Assembly: GCA_964017045.1 (NCBI GenBank)
Contig: OZ024807.1
Location: 23,150,097 to 23,214,096, forward strand
Origin: Omphiscola glabra
Taxonomy: Eukaryota > Mollusca > Gastropoda > Lymnaeidae
Direction of reading: 5' to 3'
DNA length: 64,000 nucleotides
Under the pieces are notes generated by a model that had not been told where the DNA came from, did not search any database, and saw only the letters and a list, made by a program, of their open reading frames with translations. A program made the position numbers and the translations under genes. Positions 58,349 to 64,000 of this stretch are shown here, in pieces (position 1 is the stretch's first letter; the number at the start of each line of letters is the position of its first letter).

Positions 58349-59463
58349 TTAAAAGGAATGAAAGAGGAGAGGTTGAGGGAGGGAGTGAGAGATAGAGAGA
58401 GTAAAGGGGAGAGATAGAGGGAGAAGGGAGATGGAGAGGGAGATTATTATAAAATATAAATATGTGTTGTTACATTAAACTATCGTCGCTGGTTTTCCTA
58501 TTATAACGCATGACTGATGTCACTCTACTCCCATTTTAGTCACTGTCAGGCAAATGCTCAAATCCAGAGAAAGTCATCAGAGCCAATGAATGGGTTCTTG
58601 CATTCCGCGGCACTGCCGATATTCAAAAGCCAGTGTTGGCAGCCTATAAGACCGGAGATGGGATTCCAGCGGTTGTGGAGCCTGGTTGTAAGCAGGTAAA
58701 GCGAAACTTCAATTGTAACATGTCTCAATACAGAATTGTATTAAATGAAATCACTTTTAATGGACATCATATTAAAATAGTTTAATTAAAATATGGTAAA
58801 TAGTTATAAATGTTGCACACATGCTTTTTTTTCAAAATGCATATATAAAAATAACAATTTTGTTTCTTGACAATTAATTACATTTGTTAAATTAACATAA
58901 TTAAGGTTAGTTGAGCCTTCATATCTTTTTTTTTTATTAAAAAAGATTCAAGTACATTGATATTCGCAGATAAAGCTAATTTTGTAAATAAAAAACATTA
59001 CTATTTCAAATGATTTTTTGAAACAAATAAAAACGTTTTTTGTTTTTTTTGTTTGTTTGTTTGTCTTTTTTATATATCAAATTTAAACATTAAGTCATAT
59101 ATTTAATACAAAAAAAAAAATTAAATAAGAAATATGCTTAACCAAAACTGTTTGATTTTATAGCATTATTTAAATACTGCTTATAATGGAGAGCGGGTGG
59201 TTTCGCCCCCATAAATCGTTAATTACTGATGAATGAAGAAGAATTTTAAGAATTAAAAGTTTTGCACGGATGTTACACATTTTTCTCTTTTAAATTTAAA
59301 CATTGCAACCACAAAGGAAGGAATGTTAATATTTTCAGAACTGTATTATAATATTTTTTTTTTTTTTTAAAAGTGTGATTATTAGTTAAATCTGAAGTGA
59401 TGAAATATCTTAAGTTGAAGTTAATTAAGTCGTAGACAGCGTTCAAAAACATTTTTTTTGCAG

Positions 59464-59531
<68 letters not shown>

Positions 59532-60228
59532 GTGGTATGCCTCGAGATAATTGTTTGCAATATCATGATACAAATTCGAATAAATTGTATTAAAAACATC
59601 AGTGCACTTTTATCTACATAATTGTATACCTTTTCTATAGTTGTTTTATAGGTTCTAAATTTGCACTAAAGTGTTAATGATGTTTACACATTTAGAGAAA
59701 AAAAAAATAATACTAATTCTTTTTTCTCCCATTCTATAACGTTTTACCCAACAGTTTGTATCCAAAGAGCCATGTAGCAGTCACTACAGAAATAATTATA
59801 TTCTGGACAACTGGGGCAACATCAAAGAGGTCGCATTTGTTCTTTACGTTGGCGAAGTCGAGGTAAAGAGGACCATTTTTGACGGCCAAGGGTCAAATTA
59901 CCTAAACTGGTTCGAAAAGACAAGGATCAGGGTTTCTCCGTGGTCTGATCTTGTGAGTTCTCAAACAAACTTCTTTAGCATAGAGGGTGACCTTGCATTA
60001 ATGTACAAGCGCTCTTTCTATATTAATCGTCAGCACGGTGGCTGCGACGTAGATTTCGGCTGGTTTGTCGCGAAAGACGGCCCTGAAGGGAGCTGCGTAT
60101 GGTCCCAAAAGTCCGGATATCCCATTTTCCTATATGCTCGAGGGGATAACGGAATAAATTGGACCTTTGGAGACGTTGGACGCGCTGATGCTTTTGGAAT
60201 CTATGTTAAATATAATAACGAAACTTAG
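57517..60228 (+). CDS. secreted globular protein, copy B (body exons)
   Basis: Exons 57517-57641, 58540-58695 and 59755-60228 have exactly the lengths (125, 156, 474) and phases of copy A, all open to TAG. They encode ALSQTTRGSNINNNGECQKE, NEWVLAFRGTADIQKPVLAA and the 157-residue domain with WFEKTRIRVSPWSD, INRQHGGCDVDFGWFVAKDG and GRADAFGIYVKYNNET. The domain is about 80 percent identical to copy A by eye, with Cys, Trp and Gly positions kept. This is a pattern of continued selection, yet its own leader exon looks broken. The leader may come from the acidic gene's exons 1-2, whose phase fits. An ATTAAA is at 60247-60252. Confidence 0.8.
57893..58312 (+). mobile_element. tRNA-type SINE in intron 2 of globular gene B
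   Basis: Starts with ggtcaggagttcaattcc (B-box-like), then an A run (57961-57994), cccgggtggatggggctcgt, gaggcgctatatcag-type sequence, a catcaatcaatc repeat and an attattatt end. Absent from the same intron of copy A, so it inserted after the duplication. Confidence 0.8.
58540..58695 (+). CDS. exon 3 of globular gene B
   Basis: 156 bases between ttttag and gtaaag, in phase 0. SLSGKCSNPEKVIRANEW ... VVEPGCKQ has an extra Cys compared with copy A. Confidence 0.9.
58696..59754 (+). other. intron 3 of globular gene B
   Basis: AT-rich with a TA array at 59465-59527. Larger than its counterpart in copy A (440 bases). Confidence 0.75.
59755..60228 (+). CDS. exon 4 of globular gene B
   Basis: 474 bases, acceptor acccaacag, to TAG. 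Starts FVSKEPCSSHYRNNYILDNW. It lacks one Cys found in copy A (MCSQ to VSSQ), which may pair with the Cys gained in exon 3 there or be free. Confidence 0.93.
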   Translation, partial: FVSKEPCSSHYRNNYILDNWGNIKEVAFVLYVGEVEVKRTIFDGQGSNYLNWFEKTRIRVSPWSDLVSSQTNFFSIEGDLALMYKRSFYINRQHGGCDVDFGWFVAKDGPEGSCVWSQKSGYPIFLYARGDNGINWTFGDVGRADAFGIYVKYNNET

Positions 60229-60254
60229 ATGCAGACAAAAAAATGTATTAAATA

Positions 60255-60710
60255 TGTGCCCTGGAAGTGTAACCACCGATTCAACATGTACGTATATCGT
60301 TTTTTTTTTTTAAATTTAGAAGTATATGCTATTTTCTCTAATATATATGTAAATATATTGCATAACTATTATTATATTTAATATATTGTAATTTAATACA
60401 ATTTCATATATTGAACTAAATTTAAACATTAAAATAATTAGTGTTTGAAATGTATTATTGTAAAGTTGTTAAATTGTATTTTGTTCTGACACATTTAAAT
60501 TTTACTCCTCTCCTTCGTGTTACAGGTAAATGAATAGGTAATAAAACCATTTATTAATCCTTAAAATATTAGATTGAAACTCTAGTTTGATGTATGTTAA
60601 CGATTATTTTTTAAAATGATGTTTTAATGCCATTGAAGAGTTGTAGGTCTCAAAGGTGACGATCCATCTATTTTTACTGTCAGGCGACAGGTATTGTCTC
60701 TCCAATCACC
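60255..60710. other. 3' flank of globular gene B
   Basis: Colinear with 33440-33920. No gene is seen. Confidence 0.7.
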
Positions 60711-60714
60711 TCTG

Positions 60715-60990
60715 ACTATTTCAACGTGTCCTTTATAATATTCCAATGCACTACTCCTCTGACTAGTGCAGCTTATACTGTATGTAAGTCCAATGCACTA
60801 CTCCACTGACTATTGCAACTTATCCTATATGTTAGTTTAATGCACTACAACTCTGACTAGTGCAACTATCTTATATGTTAATCATATGCACTACTCCTCT
60901 GACTATTGAAACGTATCCTATACATTAGTCCAATGCACTACTCCTCTGGCTAGTGCAACTTATCCTATATGTTAGTCAAATGAACTACAA
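60715..60990. repeat. 47-base minisatellite, cassette B
   Basis: About six units of the array described at 33930, such as ctctgactagtgcaacttat. Confidence 0.85.
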
Positions 60991-62700
60991 CTATGACTAC
61001 ACCATATAATACTATACGTTTATTAACGTCATCCCGTATTGTATTGTCATGTAGCATGACCTATATTCTAAGGGATACACACAATAATTACTATTTCAGA
61101 ATACGTCCAACAGACTCAGAAAAACGCAACAAGCTTCAACGTGAATATAATACAACTCTAGGACTATGACACAGGTCTCTATCAATGACACAACTCTCTC
61201 TATATATACACTATCGCCCATCATCCACAATCTCACGCCTTTTTCACTCATGCTAACACATTTTCGGGTGAACATCATTTACTTTTATCTCAAAAATCAC
61301 AACGGCGATTCTCATACCCTTGACACACAACAACGATTTAGACAACAATGTATAACTGTTTGAAAAGGAAGTAGCAACACTGAACTATTAAAATTTGAAT
61401 ATATATTTTATTCAAATATCAACATGAAATCTCAAAAAAATGTATGAAGCTTACAGGTAATAGATTTTTTTTTTTTTAAATGTAAAACAATAATTATCTG
61501 AGAGGTGAACATCGAGTTCTGCATTTTATTTAGTGAACACGCAAAGTTGAAGAGTGTAAGGGGATATTGAGATAACGAAAAATAAGATTGACAAAAAAAG
61601 AAATCGTAGAAGAGAAAAAAGATAGAGCTAGTTTGGAAAACAATAAAATAGAGTTTGAGGGAAAGTCTTGACAAGAAAGAGGGAGATAGTTCGATAGAGA
61701 ATGATTTAAAGGCGCACATAGGGATTTTTGGGGTGAATGAAATATAGGGTGTGCAATCTTTTTGGTAAATATACAAGATAATTAGTGAGTGATACATAAA
61801 ATAAAGGCAATTATAAAAAAAAATATATAATCACACAATCGACAAAACAAAAAAATTCATTATACTTAGATATGTTGTGATAAAAAGACTTTGTTATAAA
61901 GATGACGTGTTAAAGCATGCCTTCCTCGCTTTCACGTGCATGCCCTCTTATAGTCAGGTCTGGTTCGGGTGTGGCTAGCGAAACTTTCCCCTTGTTTACA
62001 AAAGCTTATTTAGTCAGAACCTTATAGAAGGATCTGGATAAAACGGGAAAGCAAAACAATGCGCTAGACGGTTCGAGAGACATTAGTAGAAAATGCCCAT
62101 AAAAAGGCTGAACGATTGAATATGCCAGAGAGTCATTTCCTTTATCACGAGGCGTGCAGTGTGTCATTATTTAATACTAGACAGTGCTTTTTTGTGTGTA
62201 GATTTACTTTCATTGTACAGCGTAATCTCATTGTATTTTTACATACAGTACCGGTACCAGCCATACTGTAAGTTAATAATTTTAATCAAATTCTTTTTCT
62301 TTTGTAATTCATTGAAATTCACACATTAAAATGTTATTAATTGTAATTTACCCTGACTTTGTGCATCGTTCTAGTTGTTATTGTTTATAAGCTTTGGTAT
62401 CGTCCTTTAATATGGACTGTCTTGAAACGAGCCAATAGACTAAACTAAGAGACACAATCCTTTCATAACAGCAGTCCGTAATAGACTTCGAGAAATGAAG
62501 TGACATGTTACATGTCAACAAACCCTTACATGATGGTATAGCAGCTATTTACAGGTCCTTAGTAGCATTTTTTTAACAACGTAATAAAAAGTACTTAAAT
62601 TTATAAATAGTATAACGATAGTTTTTTAAAAAAAATCAAATTCATCAAAATTGATTAAATATGGTTTCATCATGATCTTAGTTAAATACATGAGGAAGAT
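60991..62700. other. intergenic flank of cassette B
   Basis: Colinear with 34400-36000 of copy A minus the LINE insertion. The segment 61900-62460 has no counterpart in copy A, so it is an insertion here or a deletion there. No gene is seen. Confidence 0.6.
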
Positions 62701-62704
62701 GGTA

Positions 62705-63020
62705 TCAGAGTAGTGTATCCTCAGAGCAGTGTGTCACCAGAGCAGGGTGTCAGGAGAGCAGTGTTTCCCCAGAGCTTTGCGCACCAAACGGAGTGTGTCA
62801 CCAGAACTGAGTGTCACGAGACCATTATGTCCCCCCCCCCCGAGCAGCGTGTCACAATATCAATTTCACCAAAGCAATGTGTCACCAGGATAGTGTGTTA
62901 CCAGAGCAGTGTGTGACCAGAGCAGTGTGTTACCAGAGCAGTGTGTGACCAGAGCAGTGTGTGACCAAAGCAGTGTGTTACCAGAGCAGTGTGTGACCAG
63001 AGCAGTGTGTCTGAAGATCA
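62705..63020. repeat. 16-base minisatellite, cassette B
   Basis: agagcagtgtgtcacc/gtgacc units matching 36003-36460, with a C run at 62831-62841. Confidence 0.92.
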
Positions 63021-64000
63021 CTGAGTCACTAGAGCAAAAGGAGACAAGAGAATGCGAACCTCTTGTGATGTCAAAGCTGGAGTAGAAAATATTTTGTTTA
63101 GGTGAAAGTGTAACACCAACACTTAGTGATTCAACTAGTTAATGGTAATAAGACGGCTATGATAAAACGCGGCAGATATTACATACAACTTGTTATTAGC
63201 ATTAAAAGTACAACGCAGAGACACACACCAATATTCGAAATTCTTTAAATGTATGGTTCATTTCTTTAATAATGCGTATTGTAATAAAAGGTTCTTAAGG
63301 GAAGGTTTTTAAAAGCGAAGTGTAGTAAGCCAAATGGAAAATGTAACCCACACTATAGACAGGGATTTTAACCCATGGTAAAACATATTAGAAAGAAAAC
63401 AGACAAATAATGTGCAAAGCGCCTTTGAATATATTCTATTCACCTAAGGAAAAGCAAATATAATATACACGACGATTAAATAATTATAAATATGTTGTTT
63501 TTTTTTTCTTTTGTTTGCATAAAATAGACGATGGCGATTGTTATATGTTATCCAGTACACATCATGAATAAAACAGTGATACTTTTTTTTTTCAATCTTA
63601 AATACAGTGCTTGTTAACTTAAAAGTTTCTAAAAAATTCTATTGAAACTTACTATTACATAATTAAATGGCATTACAATTGTATGTAGTCCATAGGATCA
63701 TATTAAGGATAATATTTTGTTTAATTCTAAGCTAAAAGTATACGAAAGAAAGGTACATTTCTTTATTGATCCAAGAGTAAATATTCATTTTCAGCTTATG
63801 GAAATCTTACGGACTAAGATAGCAATATAAAAAGCATATACTCAAGTTTAAAAAAAAAATAATAATAAAGTATGATATATGTTATCTAGTTATTGTAACA
63901 TACACATACGTAATAGTATTTTAGAATATATAGCATGGTTAAAAAAAAAGAACTATACTGCACGTCAAGTTTACAGGACCACCTCTGTTTGTTTTTGGTC
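63021..64000. other. AT-rich sequence after cassette B
   Basis: The duplicated block ends near 63445 (ttgaatatattctattcac). Beyond it no gene or repeat is recognisable. Confidence 0.6.

Larger units (their letters stand above)
48180..63445 (+). repeat. duplicated two-gene cassette, copy B
   Basis: Second copy of the 26.5-36.9 kb block, about 15 kb long because it keeps the sequence deleted from copy A and has its own insertions (56701-57014, SINE 57893-58312). Both acidic and globular genes lie in the same order and orientation as in copy A. Confidence 0.9.

Overview
This window is AT-rich animal genomic DNA with GT-AG introns, small coding exons, long microsatellite and minisatellite blocks and many retroelement and MITE remnants. 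The IgSF genes and the SINE and LINE types suggest a lophotrochozoan, most likely a gastropod mollusc. That is an inference, because no marker gene fixes the species. Nothing prokaryotic or viral is seen, and no rRNA or tRNA gene is recognisable.

Region 1 (1-20 kb) is a pair of convergent immunoglobulin-type receptor genes. A partial plus-strand gene (506-3956) meets a complete 13-exon minus-strand gene (19944-4653), tail to tail with about 0.7 kb between their stops. I rebuilt the minus-strand gene exon by exon. All splice phases agree and give a protein of about 859 residues: signal peptide, an unrecognised N-terminal domain, two two-exon repeat units plus a half unit, two tandem pairs of Ig-like domains (exons of 276 and 309 bases, each pair duplicated), one transmembrane helix and a short charged tail. 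Its introns hold a 1.2 kb minisatellite that touches the acceptor of exon 3, a perfect-TSD hAT MITE, a foldback element, SINE copies and a LINE tail.

Region 2 (20-26.5 kb) holds a hAT MITE, a minus-strand LINE fragment, one isolated short exon of an acidic-protein gene family, a further fragment of that gene's 3' flank, and simple repeats.

Region 3 (about 26.5-36.9 kb) and region 5 (about 48.2-63.4 kb) are two copies of one duplicated cassette. Each carries (i) a three-exon gene for a small secreted, very acidic Asp/Gly/Ser/Glu-rich protein and (ii) a four-exon gene for a secreted globular protein of about 269 residues with conserved Cys and Trp. The acidic gene is intact in the second copy and broken in the first. 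The globular gene has an intact leader exon only in the first copy, while its three body exons are open in both. Splice phases would let the acidic gene's leader exons join directly to the globular gene's body. The acidic exon has no ATG in its frame, and its antisense strand is open, so simple ORF finding misses it.

Region 4 (37-48 kb) separates the two cassettes. It holds a TIR element with a zinc-ribbon/integrase-tail-like ORF, a 5'-truncated LINE with a clear reverse transcriptase, a second LINE tail, a telomere-like 30-base minisatellite, GGATA/GATA arrays and a few unassigned exon-like islands. The last kilobase (63.0-64.0 kb) shows no gene.
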